Positions 1-13,100 of a stretch of 64,000 nucleotides of DNA are shown here, piece after piece. This stretch comes from Paraspadella gotoi (Eukaryota > Chaetognatha), in assembly GCA_051294375.1 (NCBI GenBank), contig CM119270.1, positions 15,747,845 through 15,811,844 of the forward strand. The letters run 5' to 3'. The first letter of the stretch is position 1. Every line of letters begins with the position of its first letter. The position numbers and the translations under genes were made by a program. The notes beneath the pieces were generated by a model. That model did no database searches and was not told the DNA's origin. It worked only from the letters and a program-made list of their open reading frames with translations.

Positions 1-61
1 ACAAGAATAACCATGACAACAAAAACAATAAAAACACAACCGAAATAAAATTTGTTGGGTT

Positions 62-398
62 TTGTTTTCAATGAACTCACTATTGCTTCTTCAAATGACG
101 TCATTGAAGGACGACGACGACGACGAGAACGACGACGACGACGACGAAGATGACGACGACGAAGACTACGACGAAGACGACGACGAAAAGACTACGACGA
201 AGACGACGACGAGAAGAAACGACGACGACGAAGACGACGACGAAGACTACGACGAGACGACGACGAAGGACTACGACGAAGACGACGACGAGAACGAGAA
301 CGACGACGACGAAGACGACGACGAAGACTACGACGAAGACGACGACACATCTTTTGTCATTCGACTTGAAAAAGAAGAAAAGGCTTCACTTGACTTGA
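62..398 (+). repeat. GACGAC/GAAGAC minisatellite with an acidic reading frame
   Basis: From about 110 to 350 the + strand is almost wholly built of GAC, GAA, AAC and TAC triplets arranged in an imperfect unit of roughly 30-60 bases. One frame reads Asp/Glu runs from an ATG at 71, another reads Thr/Lys runs, so the openness of both frames comes from the repeat itself. It could be the acidic end of an exon, but no splice signals or flanking conserved protein sequence support this. A perfect CRE-like palindrome TGACGTCA lies at 94-101 just before the array. Confidence 0.7.
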
Positions 399-406
399 GG
401 CTTTAG

Positions 407-597
407 CGACGCCCGTCGAACCAGAGATGAATTTTAATGTTTCGTCCAGCATTCTTCTTCTTTTCTCTTTCAATCATCTTTTTTTTTCTTTTTTTTTATT
501 ATCGAGAGAGAGAAGAGATGAGAGAGAGAGGATAGAGGAGATGAGATGAGAGGAGAAGAGAGATGAGATTGGAGAGATAGAGAGGACAGAGACGAGA

Positions 598-629
<32 letters not shown>

Positions 630-1616
630 CAGCACTCAATCTCTCTCTCAAGATTCAATAAAGACTTTTTTTTTCACTTCTCTAAATTTCCAGGACTGAA
701 CGCTTCCTTATTTAGCCGGTAACGGATTAATTATTTATGGCTCATTCATTATTCAAAGGCCTTTCTTTCCGGATTAGAAACAGGAAGCATCTCTGTCGTG
801 ATAACCGATGAATTAAGAATATTTAGTTTTTTTTCAAACGATTAAAATGTTAGTTTGATATGAGAAGATTCAAGATGTTTAACGAAAACGACACCAACTA
901 CGACCAAAATAATAAATCCAGAGCCAAACCTTAATTGAAATCCCGATTGCCTTTTGTTCCTTACCTGGAATCTTCTCTCACTCTCCCTTACTCCCTCCCC
1001 TGGCGGAAAGTATGGGAAGCTTTAAAGTAGTTTCGCAGCCTCGAAAGCGTCATTGTTTCCAAAACTCTAAGACGGCGCGAGTTAAACTAACTCTTTTTTT
1101 GTGTGTGTACTTAATTTTAGTTGAGCGAGAGAGAGAGAGAGACGATGCCGCGGAAAGGGGAAATGAAATCGTCTCGTAAACGCAGAAACAAAAGAATATC
1201 CCGTCGCCCGTTTCCATTTTTTTCTTGTACGAGGCTCGCTGCACCCAACGATCCAAATTCGGTCTACGTGACTCATGAGTTTCCGTCTCTCGCACGAACC
1301 AGAAACACACAAAAAACACACACAAACACTTAAATAAAAAAACGCACCTGTTAAAACTAACCTCGCCTCGATATGAATCAAAAAACAAGTATTCTCTCGA
1401 CTCTAAATGTGTCTTAAGGATAAAAATAAAAAAGTCGAAACGTTTTAAATGTGTTTACTAACAAAACCCGTTGTCTGTGATTAAAACGAAACTAAAAACA
1501 ATATGATAAAGGGAAGCGAAAAATTAGATCAACGTCCGTCTCGATTATAATTTTGCAAAACTCGCACAATTCTTTATATATATATACATAAACGCAAAAG
1601 GATAGAGAGAGAGACG
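407..1616. other. Spacer upstream of the USP gene
   Basis: No gene is evident. A GA/CT microsatellite occupies about 500-650 and a second short GA run is at 1125-1142. The last 60 bases before the USP start codon hold a short TA run (1575-1586) and a GA run, and probably form 5' leader. No clear TATA or initiator could be assigned. Confidence 0.5.
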
Positions 1617-4600
1617 ATGTCGGTCCCTCTGAGCAACGTGTTGCTCAAACCCAAGAGTCACATGTCCTTCAGCAACGCCAAGGGCCTCCTCAACGGCCCG
1701 GGGGAGAACAATTGCTTTCTCAACAGCGCCGTCCAGGTCCTCTGGCACTTGGACGTCTTTCGCCGTAGTTTCCGCGAGCTCAGCGGCCACGCCTGCATGG
1801 GCGACAGCTGCATCTTCTGCGCCGTCAAGGTCATCTTCACTCAATTCCAATACAGCGAAAAGTCGGCGCTGCCGCCCAACTCTTTGCGGAAGGCGATGGC
1901 GGAGACGTTCCACGACCAGCGTCGGTTCCAGCTGGGCTTCATGGACGACGCCGCCGAGTGCTTCGAGAACATCCTCCAGCGCATTCACCTTCACGTGGCC
2001 GTCGACGAGGACGAGGACCGTTGCGCGGCGCCGCACTGCATCCCGCACCGCAAATTCGCCATGACGCTCGTGGAGCAGGTGGCCTGCGGCGGCTGCGGCG
2101 CCGTCTCTGAGCCGCTGCCCTTCACTCAGCTCGTCCACTACGTCTCCGTCTCAGCCATTTGTGCGCAGACGGGACGCGAGAGGAAAGGCGGCGCCGCGAG
2201 AAAGAATAACTTTGGCCTTTTGCTTCGAATGGCGTCGGCGATGGGCGACGCCCGCGATTGCCCCGTCAACTGCGGGGCGAGGAACGAGATTCTCCGGCTC
2301 TTGGTCAATTTGCCGGAAGTGGTCAGCGTCGGGTTGGTTTGGGACACGACGAACCCGTCGACTGAGCAGATCTCCACCTTGCTCAACGTCATCGGCACTT
2401 CGATCTTTTTGCCCGATCTGTTCGAACTGAAATCCGCGAGCGCCGACGCCCATCAGATGTCGCTGAGACTCGTGGGCGTGGTCACTTATTACGGGAAACA
2501 TTACTCAACTTTTTTCCTCCACGGGAGATTGAAGTTTTGGATCTATTTCGACGACGCGACGGTGAAAGAGATCGGTTGCTGGCCGGACGTCATCAACAAG
2601 TGCGTCAAAGGTCATTATCAGCCGCTGTTGTTGTTGTACGCGAATCCCAACAGTACCGTAATAAACACGGACTATGCGCTGAAGACGACGACCATCGTTC
2701 AAGGACCCAATTCCATAAAACCGACTCCAGCGCATCCTGCGAGACCCTCTTCGACTTCGACGAGGGGCGGGTCTTTCGATCTCATGGCCAAAGTGGATAA
2801 CGAGCATTTGGACGAGGAAAGGACCGTCAACGTGCGTCCAAAAGTAAAGACAAAAAAGCAGCACCAACGCTCGTCCAAAACGAAGGAGGAAGCGAGCGAT
2901 AGAGAGCCAGAGAATTTGCGCGAGCGTCGTCGTTCGAAAACTCCCGTTCCCGAATCGAATCACCCGGACGATCGCCTCGATCCCGGTTTGTACGCGGATT
3001 CCAAAAACAGAGCCAAGTATCGATCCGTCGGGAGCTGCGATGCGGAAAAATACAAGCAATTTTATCAACAGCAAAAACGAGAGGCCGGCGGGGAAATTAG
3101 TCTTAATCCGACGAATCAACAGCGAAGTCTGACGAGGCGAAATTCTAGCAAAAGTTACAATGAATACGTTAATAGCAACGATCATGAATTCGCACTTGCG
3201 CCGCACGAAGTTTACAGTCAAAAATTGGCCGTTCCATTAACTCTTAATACTAGTCACACGCAATCTTCGATTGAAACCGAGTTTTCAAGCATCAAGGATC
3301 AATCACCAAAGCCTTATAATCACACTAAAATGGAATTTACTTTGCCTATGTCACCTCAACCGCTTAACAAGAAGAACAAAAGCACAAAAGATATGTCAAT
3401 TGTAAAGAGTGATGCCTCTTGCAAAGAGTTAGAAACCGATTCATATTCACGTCACGAAAAGACGAGTAACAACGAATGCGAGTACGTGAACCAAGAAAAC
3501 ATTTGTTTTCAACCATCTAACAGACACGACCGCACTCAAGGCAAGATCGAAATAAAGTCCGAATCGAAAAACTCAAACGCGGGCAATCACGATCAAGTTG
3601 ATTCGGCTAAAGGAAGACAGTTTAGTTTGAGTTCGCGCGAGTCGGAAAAGGCTAAAGGCGCAGGAAATTATATCGACTTCAAGGACAACGTGGACGACAT
3701 CGATTTCAGCGCTTTGCCCCCACCATTCGATTGTCAGGACGAAAAGTTAGGAATCACGATTCGCAGAAGATCTCTCGAAGAAGCGTTTGGCTATGACAAT
3801 CAATTGCATCAAACGTCAGTCGTTCAGTCTCCCGATTTTACAGATAATTGTCGCGCAGATAAAGACCATGTAGACGGATATCAGTATGAAGTCCCAGTTA
3901 AAAATAGTTCTAATTTTATGAGTCATGTTAAAGAGTGGACTTCTAACGATAATGTTGACACCACTCTTGGCACTACGAGTTCAAGCAATGATCAACCAAA
4001 TTATATTTCGCAACGACAAGTTGAATCGATTCTCGTCTATCAGCAAATGACTCGGCTAAATATTACTCCTCCTTTAGCACCTTTGAATCCACCAAATGCA
4101 TCGGTCAGTTCCTATTCTTCTTCTTCATCTCTTGATTCCTATCATCACAAGGATAACTTCCTTCACTTTAAAAAGCCTAGTAACTCTAATTTGATGGCTA
4201 AATTACCAGCAAAACCCTCCCTTGGTGGGGATAAACTATCATTAGACTCTAGCTATCACAGTGACGAAAGTGGCGTTAGCGGTCCCAACTTCTTGAATCA
4301 TGGAAGTCAACACACCGGTTTTGCAAGAGATAGAAATTCTGGCACAAGTTCCAGCTGTGCTTCGGTTTCTATTGAATCGACTAATACAGAACCAACTTAT
4401 CACAACCCCTTAAAAAGTCATCCTCGTAAAACTCAAGCGTCACAAGATACAAAAGTTAACTATTTGTCTAACAGAGAAAATATGTCTTTTGGTAATCCAT
4501 CAGCCAGTTACTCACCGAATCCTTCAGGCACTGACTCAGATACCAACCGATCATCAGTCGATATTACTCCGACCAATCATCATTCTGTACTTACGGCAAA

Positions 4601-7496
4601 ACAACAACTAAATCCGGATTCTGTTCATTCACGCTTACATGAAACTAATTTGGACAGTGAAAATAAGTGCGAAAATATAATTTCTGAGTCAGAAGATTTA
4701 TTGGCGAGATCATTAAGAAAAGAAGGTAAGGAAACTAAGATAAGTTCTCATTTTAAGTTATTTTTAAAAGTACCCAGATGCTGATAAGTTAAAATTTTAT
4801 ATCTAAGTTTATAATTTTGAATTTTTTTTATAGTACTATTGACCACATTTTGTATGATTTTTCTTTTTTCCCTAATCTTTACAGCTGAAGGGGATTTGGC
4901 ATCATCCCTCTGTCTTTGTCTTTCTGCTGTGACCTGTTTAAAGAAAGCATTAGAACTTCCACATCTTAATCCAAAAACTTTGGCTGTCGCGACGGGAAAG
5001 AGGAATGCTGCGATTCAAAGAACCAAACGCCTTCATCAGACGATGCTTTCCCAGGGAACGGAGGCAAATTCCGCTGACCCAAATAAACATGAAACAGGAC
5101 AAAAGTAAGCTAAAGATAGTAATTGAACTAATAATTGAGAAACCATAACGGTTAAAAGCATAAAAGGAAAATAGCAAAATAACAGTAAAGGTCGAGTTTA
5201 ATTCTGCGGTTGGTTAAACTAAAAATGAAATTACTTATTGGTTGTTTCATTATTGATTCACAGGGTTGTTATTGTTGTTACAGTCGTGGTTGTTATTGTT
5301 GGTGTTTATGTTGCTAAAAGTTTATATTATTTCAGTGATTGATCACAAATTGATTTTAATTTAACTATTAGACTATTTAGTTTATCTTAGTTGAATAACT
5401 CGTTAATAATATAAAAATTTTCCCATTTTAGGTTACAACCTCTTCACGTCGATATTCCAAAGACGTCCTACTCAAAAAGCAGTTCATTTCGCTTGAGTAA
5501 GCAAAAAATTACCACGCCTTCATCTATGCAATCTTCTATGTCGTCAGTTTCCAATGTTCGGAAAAATATCGTAAATTCGGAAATTGCGTCTTCCCTAATT
5601 CACTCCCGCCCCTCGAATCCACGGAATCATGGGAAGAAAGAGCACATGCGTCGAATTGCGAGCTCGAGTAACATTCATCAAGGAACTAATTACGGCAATG
5701 GATCCAAGGGCGATGATTTCAAAGAGGGTCCCGTTCTGCAACAAACGCGGTCGCAAGGGTCACTCAATCACATTGCTGATTCACAACCAAAGAGCGGCAT
5801 AGATGAACGAAAAAGTATTGATGATTTATCTACTGGTTCGAGCTCTACAATTGACATTTATGCCACATTACCCAAACATCGAAAAAAACGAAGTGACAAA
5901 ATGAGAAGAGAATCAGAAGAATCGGATAATAAAAACCTTGATACTTATGAACCTAAAAGATTTTCAGAGGTAAACTACGACTACCCTCCTTCACACGGAC
6001 ACTGCAGCGATGAATTTCAAAGGGAATCTCTTACAAACGTTAGCTCGTCAATTGATAAGAACAATCCTTCGAGAAAAGGAAAAATTTCTAAGGAAGAAAT
6101 AAAAAAGCTGCTAATTGATGATATGCTCCAAAGGCAAGGAATGCAACCGGTGAAGCCAGTCCCAAAAAATGATAATGGAAATCAAGTGCCCATTGACAGG
6201 GATTCCTGTCAAAATTCTAATAATTGTGATATCAGTAATGACTTTCAACCTATGTGCAATAAATCTTACCCAAAAGAAAAACCCAATGTTAAACCCAATC
6301 AAAATTTAAGGTCCCAAAATGACTCCTCTCAATTGACTAATGAACAAAGCACTAGCTCGAATCCGCAGCTTCCTATTATTGATCAATTAAATTCTCTGCA
6401 GCAACAACTTCTACAAATTCAAAATCTTCACCCTGAATTATCACTGAGTGTAGATAATTTTAAACTAACGCAAGGAGATGCCATTAATCTTCAGGGCCAA
6501 ATTCAGTCATTACAGAATCAATTATATCAGATTGGTAACCAGCTTCATTCTACTTTTTTCATGCAGCAAAAAGAATCCCAACTGCCCAGTTCATATTCGA
6601 CAATGACTCAAGATAAGCATCATCAAAACCTATCTTCAGCACAAAACTGTGATGCATATCAGCATTCGAATGACCAAACCGAACTGAACGCTCCGCAGGA
6701 ATCTCAACTCACTTCATTAGAATTAGGAAAATATTGTTTAAAAACAGGAAAGACTGTTTTAACTGTAAATCCTTTTCATTCAGATGCAATTATTAATCAC
6801 AACATGGTAGAAGAATCTGTGTATGAAAAGAAAATTCCATGTTTATCCCGCAGCAATGAACTAACAACTCAAACTTCAAACGACCCGACTCCTTCTCGTC
6901 ACCCTTTGTCCCATCCTCACCAAACTCATACCTCCAGATATTCTCCGTCAGAAATCACCACTAGTCCTCGTGTAAATCCTTTAGATCTTGAATCGTCAGC
7001 GATTCAAGCAAACAATTCATCCTCTCAAAAGCGTTGCAACAATCAAGATAAATGTACCTTTCCCTCTACTAGTCATGAACAAACTGTTACGACAGTTGTC
7101 GCCTCCTCCAATTCTTCCAGAGACCCCAACCCTCCGATCTTTTGCACACTCCCAAGAAGAAAGACTCCCGAGTTGGACACCGAGAGAGAGGCGGCGAATC
7201 GCGGCAACGCGAAAGGCCGGAGGCCCTGCAACACGTCGTCGCCGAAAAAGAGCGTCACCTTCGCCGAACACATATCGATGCTGCCGACGTCGGCCCGCTC
7301 CGGCGGAGCGGCCGGAGCCGACGACTTTGCTGAGATGCCGTCGAGGACGACGGACGCTAAAGGTTTTGCTCACGATGAACAAATTTCTCGATCGTTGTGT
7401 TCATTGTGTGGAAAAACGCCGGTGGACGCTGGCGTAACCTACTGTGCCAATTGCTCTACTTACTTGCAACGGCTCAATGGCAAATCTTCTATGTAA
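1617..7496 (+). CDS. USP53/USP54-type ubiquitin carboxyl-terminal hydrolase
   Basis: Three exons join in phase: 1617-4725, 4885-5104 and 5432-7496 (stop 7494-7496), giving 1,797 residues. Residues about 22-342 are a USP fold with the family's signature blocks: the Cys box NNCFLNSAVQVLWHL (Cys33), a CMGDSCIFC motif, FMDDAAECFENIL, paired Cys motifs (C136/C141, C157xxC160), the His box YYGKHYSTFF (His295), then FDD and HYQPLLLLYA. Vertebrate USP53/54 were long listed as inactive but have recently been reported as K63-linkage-directed deubiquitinases; here the catalytic Cys and His are present. The rest is Ser/Asn-rich and mostly disordered, with a helical patch encoded by exon 2, a Gln/Leu-rich possible coiled coil near residues 1420-1490, and a C-terminal CxxC-x10-CxxC zinc-ribbon-like end. 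The start was chosen because it precedes the conserved domain by about 20 residues, as in the family. Orthology to one of USP53 or USP54 cannot be decided. Confidence 0.93.
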
Positions 7497-7686
7497 AATC
7501 TAGGTTCTATGCTAAGCTTGATTTTATTGTAATTCGTGGATACTCCCTTCATCATGGCTACCATGTGTTTTTGTTAATCTTTTAGCTTTTTTTGGAAATA
7601 TATTTCCTCCTGTCCTGGAAAAAAAACATATTCTTGAAGTCCTCGTTTTCTTATTTTTTAAAATTAAACAGTATACACTACAAAAA

Positions 7687-7721
<35 letters not shown>

Positions 7722-8365
7722 ATACTACAAAATAAACTTCCAAAAAATTATTTTAGAGTTCTTAAATAATAATAAATTTGAATAAACTATACACTTTATT
7801 CAAATTTATGAGCAAAATACAAAAAATAATCATTTCTAAAGTAATTTGTAGACAAAATCAACTAAGTCAAGTTTTCTGGTTTATATGTAAAACAAATTGA
7901 AATTAGGTAATTATGAACCATCATTCTCAGTCTAGTCGAAACTGAAAGTTAGGAATTTTATTTTTAAACTGACTTGTAATTTATAAGTATTAATGAGTTA
8001 TTGATGATGATTGGTATGAGTTTTATTACCTTTTAATGAGTTTCAAGTGAAATTAAATGTCTAGTCTGAAGTTAATATATAGTAGTTAGTGAAAATACAA
8101 AAAGTTATACCGATACAATACGTAGCACTTCAGAAGGAAAAAACATTAGTCAAAAACGTAGAACAGTTTGCTTATTAAAAAAAATTATGATTAATCCCAA
8201 AAGTATTTACATTTTTTTTTTTGTTTCCTCAATTCATTTACACCCTCGAAATTCCATCGCTTAAATTCTTTCGAGACGCCATTCCATTAATAAGTCATGC
8301 AATCCACCTCTGGTCGGTTCCATTGGCAACATGAAATAAACTCGCCCACATTTTTTTATCCAAAA
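7497..8365. other. 3' UTR of USP gene and spacer
   Basis: A+T-rich. An (AAAT)n microsatellite spans about 7684-7723 and contains the first AATAAA (7685-7690), which may serve as the USP polyadenylation signal about 190 bases after the stop. The remainder up to the CD225 gene shows nothing further. An in-frame ATG at 8297 would add 23 residues to the CD225 protein. Confidence 0.5.
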
Positions 8366-9233
8366 ATGGAGGATCGAAACTACGACCGAAATTCATTCGA
8401 CCAATTTCAAGACGTTGAGGCTCAGAGGAAGGGCGGGATGAGACGACGACAGAGAGAGAGTTCATCCTCGAGATCTTCGTCGAGGTCGGCGTCTAAATCG
8501 CCGTCGAGATCATCGACTTCCAACACTTCTTCCAAAGCATCTCCTTCAAGATCACCGACGTCAGACAATGAATCGGTCTTCTACGGTCGTCCCGGATCGC
8601 CCACTCCTAGGACGCCCCCTTCAACCTTCGATAACCCCATATCCCGCGACTCATACTTGATTCGCCCATCATCAAAGCGGCCGCGTTCTCCAAAAACAAA
8701 ACCGCAAGAGGGCGCATGCGCTCCGTCTTATTGCGGACTGGCGCTGGCCACTCTCGTCATTGCACCGCCATGCGGTCTCGGGGCATTGTTTCTTGCAAAG
8801 TCGTCCATTGACGCCGCGGAAACCGGAAACGTGGAAAAAGCCCGGTCAAGGGGGCGGGGCGCGCTGGCATTATCTGTGATTGGAATCTGCATAGGGGAGA
8901 CTGCGTAAACTTGATAGATTAGATGAAAAGTATGACGAAATTGTTAAAAAATAGCAAGAAAACATTTTAGAAAATACTAAAAATATTAATTAAATGATGA
9001 TTTTATTCTTATTTAAGGGACTGCATCTGTTTATCGATCTGCTGATTACAATGATTAGTTGTAGATAAAATTATGAGTAACAAGGTAAAATCGTTATACA
9101 AAAGAATATTGTATTGATTTTGCTAATTTCATATCCTTTTCCAGTATAAAAGGGAACGCTTAATTGTTTTAGCAGCTCAGTATTATTAGTATTAGAGTTA
9201 ATATTAGTAACAGGCATAACAAAAAATAAATAA
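8366..9233 (+). CDS. CD225/dispanin-family small membrane protein with RS-rich N-terminus
   Basis: Two exons, 8366-8904 and 9176-9233, join in phase and encode 198 residues. The N-terminal half is rich in Ser/Arg dipeptides and SP motifs. The C-terminal part has the dispanin layout: a first membrane segment (YCGLALATLVIAPPCGLGAL), the conserved loop in which a residue pair 'VEKARSRGRGAL' precedes the second segment, then ALALSVIGICIG. The open frame in exon 1 alone would stop six bases into a GTAAAC donor and cut the second membrane segment short; splicing to an acceptor at 9174-9175 (polypyrimidine then GCAG) supplies a hydrophobic end SVLLVLELILVTG and a stop. The start at 8366 has the context AAAATGG; an in-frame ATG at 8297 is the alternative. 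Dispanins include IFITM and SynDIG/PRRT proteins; the subfamily and role here are unknown. Confidence 0.72.
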
Positions 9234-10175
9234 ATAAGGTTTAGAGATGAAATGATAAAATTTTAATGGTTAACAACAACTACATGAAAACGGTCATCTT
9301 TCGATTAATTTTTAGACTTCATCAGTGCAAATGAAGTGAAATAAAGTTAAAAATTTATAAAATGAAATGAAAAGCGAGAAAAGTACACTTATTCTCAATT
9401 ATTCTATTTAAGTTTTAGCAAAATAACAGTTCACAAATTTTTTTTAAAAGTTATGAGCAAGTTCTATTTTTAGGTATTTGTTTTCGAAGTATCTCTTACT
9501 TATTTGGATAAAAATCTGACTAAGTTTCTAATATCACAGCTTATTACATATCTCTTAAAAATATCTATTAAAAAAAGTACGATTTTAATTGAAATAATTT
9601 TATCATTTTTCTATTCAGCATGCATATATTTAAGGTTTAAATTAAAAATACAAAAAATTATTAACAATATCTCTTAAAAGTTATAATAACAAATCCAAGA
9701 AAAAAAATTTAAAAAAACATTAGGGTTTATTTAAAAAAAACATAGAGATTAATATTTCTGCTTCATCCAATCCTTAAGCCTTATTCCCAATTCTAATTAA
9801 TTCATAAACTTAATGCCCAATTTCTAATGCTAACAACTTTAATTTTTAATTTATCTGAAATGAGGCGCTTTTGGAAAAGTTGGCGCATTCATGTCTGACA
9901 TAAAAAATTAAGATAAGTTAATCAAATTTAACCAAATTTAACCAAGGTATTTCTTATTTTGTCAATATGTATCCTTTCCTTATAAATAATACATTAAAAC
10001 AGTCTTCAGCAATAAGAATTTCATATGAGAAAAAAAAATTCAAAAGTTTTACTTATGCAGTATCATTTGTTAAGATTTTACTTTTTATAAGAATTTTTAA
10101 TGACCTACTTAATTGTTGCCCAATATTTCTGTAACAAATAGTACATATATTTAAAAAAAAATTAAACCTATCAAG
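9234..10175. other. A+T-rich spacer; must hold the first exon of the cysteine-rich receptor gene
   Basis: No open frame of note. The next gene's long exon begins after an acceptor at 10174-10175 without an in-frame ATG at its start, so an upstream leader or first coding exon is expected in this stretch or further upstream. Possible donors such as AAG|GTATTT near 9945 are present, but none could be confirmed. Confidence 0.4.
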
Positions 10176-13100
10176 TGACACGGTTACTTTATGCAGTTAT
10201 AATTATATGTGTAATTCTTCTCACCATGTTTCTCTACAAATACTATCATGGATGTCCTGCCGGCACTTATGACATAGCTCAGGATCTGTTAATTGAGTGT
10301 GCTTATTGCCCTGAGGGAACATTCAGTCCACAAAATGAAAAACTTTGTCTTCTGTGTTTGCCAGGTTTTTATAATGATATAAAAGGCAAAGAATTTTGTA
10401 ACCCATGTAGTGAAGGAACTTACAATGATAAATATGGTTCCATAAATATAACAGCTTGTATAAACTGTAAAGCTGGCTTTTTTAGAAATAGTCATGCAGC
10501 AAAAAGTGAATCTGACTGTTTACCATGTCCTCCCGGTACTTACTCAGTAGAAGGTTCCTCAAGTTGTATACTATGTGAAAAAGGTTTTTTTGCTGCAACA
10601 TCTGGAAGTAAAGTATGCGTCAAATGTCCAAAAGGATCATATAATGATAAAATTGGGCAAGTATCTTGTGAATGGTGCATACCTGGCACTTATAATACAA
10701 ATATTGGGTCTGCTTCAAAAGGAAATTGCCAGTGTTGTCCAGCTGGGACTTATTCACTTAATGGAAGTGAGATATGTACTCCTTGCCCAAAAGGAAGTTG
10801 GCAGGATCAAAAATGCAGTTCTAGCTGTACAAAAAAATGTGATAAAGGATTTTTTGGAATAATTGATGGTTCAATTGATAATACTACCTGTTTACCTTGT
10901 CCAGAAGGTCATTATTCGCCAGAGGAAGGAATGGCAAATTGCTTGAGTTGTCCAAAAGGAAGCTTTGCAGATTTGAAAGGAATGAACCTGTGTAAGTTAT
11001 GCCCCATAGGTACTTGGGAAAATAAAAATGGTAGTAAAATATGCTCTAAAAAATGTAATAAAGGATTTTATGGAACTCTTGTCGGATCACAAACTGTTAT
11101 TACTTGTGTTCAATGCCCAAAAGGGTCATTTTCTTCCCGTGAAGGAGAATCAAAGTGTGACTTATGCTCTGAAGGAACCTATACTGCTATTAAAGGCAGT
11201 ACCTCATGCATTTCCTGTCCTATCAGCAGATGGACAAATATCACAGGCAGTATTTTTTGTGATAATTCATGCCCTATCGGAACTTTTGGTACAGTAATAG
11301 GATCAAAATCTGAAAATGATTGTCAGGTGTGCCCAACAGGTACATATTCTCCTCAAGAGGGTTTGTCTCAATGTTTGCCATGCTCAGATGGGACTTTTAC
11401 AATATCAACTGGTAGTATAGAATGCAAAAAATGCCCAAATGGTTCCTGGGGATACAATTGTACCAATATATGTTCCATCGGTACTTTTGCTAAAATAAAT
11501 GAAACATCAAATATTACATTTTGCGTTAATTGTCCAAAAGGATCATATGGTCCAGTTGAGGGTGCAACATCTTGTTTGATTTGTGAAAAGGGTACATATT
11601 CCAATGAGTCTGCAAGTTCTGTATGTAAATTATGCCCACGTGGAACATGGGAGAATTCAACTGGAAGTAGCAAATGTTTTAACTCTTGTCCCCCAGGAAC
11701 TTATGGTACAATAGAAGGTGCTTACAACAATTCTAGCTGTTTTTCATGTAAAGCCGGAACATTTTCTTCAAAAAGTGGTGCAGCTAATTGTGAACCATGT
11801 CCAGCAGGATCCTATAGTAATGAATTGGGAGCAACTACTTGTATTAATTGTGATACAGGTTATACTTCTCTTTCAAGTAGTTTAACCTGTGACAAATGCC
11901 AACCTCATACATTTGCACCTGAAGCAGGAAGCCCATATTGTCAAAACTGTTCTGAAGGCTATTACATTAATTCAAACAGAACAACATGTTTAAAATGTCC
12001 CAAAGGAAGTTTTAGTAATGACAGTGAAGCAGGATGCATTACTTGCTTGCCAGGAACTTACAGTAATGTAACTGGTGCAACCGGTATTGAATTTTGTTTG
12101 CCATGCAAGAAAGGTTTTTTCAATGACAAAAATGGAGGTGAAGTTTGTTTTCCATGCCCAAAAGGATTCTATGCCTCCAAGGAAGGTAATGCCCTCTGTC
12201 ATCCTTGTGGAAAAGGTTTTTATGCAGATGTGGAAGGCATGGATTACTGCAAAGAATGTGGTTATGGAAGATTTTCCAATGATTTCAATTCGACACAATG
12301 TAATGCCTGTAGACCTGGTACATATACAAACTTAACTCAAAGTACCGAATGTATAAAATGCGACATAGGAACATCTTCTGCAAATGAAGGAAAAAGCTAT
12401 TGCACTCCATGCAGTCGTGGAGAATATGCTGACACACAGGGTTTAACAGCATGCAAATTGTGTCCCTATGGCACATGGGAAGATGAATTTGGAAGTTCCA
12501 ATTGTTCACATCAATGCATAGCAGGTACAAAAGGCATTACCTACGGAGCAACTAATATATCTACATGTGTTCTTTGTCCTATAGGGACTTATTCAAATGA
12601 TTTGGGCAATACTCTTTGCAATTTATGTCATGCTGGAACCTATGCAAATTCACTTGGCAGTATTACATGTGACCCTTGTCCTCAAGGTCAGTGGACAAAT
12701 GTTACAGGAAGTTCTTTATGTGAAAGAAAATGTTCAATTGGCAGATATGGTGTGAAAGAAAGCTCGACATCGGACTTGGATTGCGACCCCTGTCCTGAAG
12801 GAACTTATGCGCCAAGAGAAGGAATGAGCAAATGTATCAGTTGTCCAGATAGTACTTATGCACTTAGTGTTGGAAACTCTAAATGTTTTGATTGCCCAAA
12901 TGGAACATGGGGATTCAATTGCACGCAAAAATGTAGCAAAGGATACTATTCTGTTAAAGATAATGATAATATTACCAATTGCATTCCATGCTTAAAAGGA
13001 ACTTTTGCTCCCAATGATGGAATGCCAAGTTGTTACCCATGTGAAAAGGGTACATATTCTGATATTTCTGGAAGCATTCAATGTAGTTATTGCCCAAAAG

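Noticed and set aside
1545-2138. 197-residue frame antisense to the USP domain.
   Set aside because: Shadow caused by the G+C-rich codons of the conserved USP region.
9145-9179. TATAAAAG followed 30 bases later by a TCAGT initiator-like word, considered as a promoter for the receptor gene.
   Set aside because: The same bases form the branch/pyrimidine region and acceptor of CD225 exon 2, which restores a proper membrane span and stop. The TATA match is best taken as chance.
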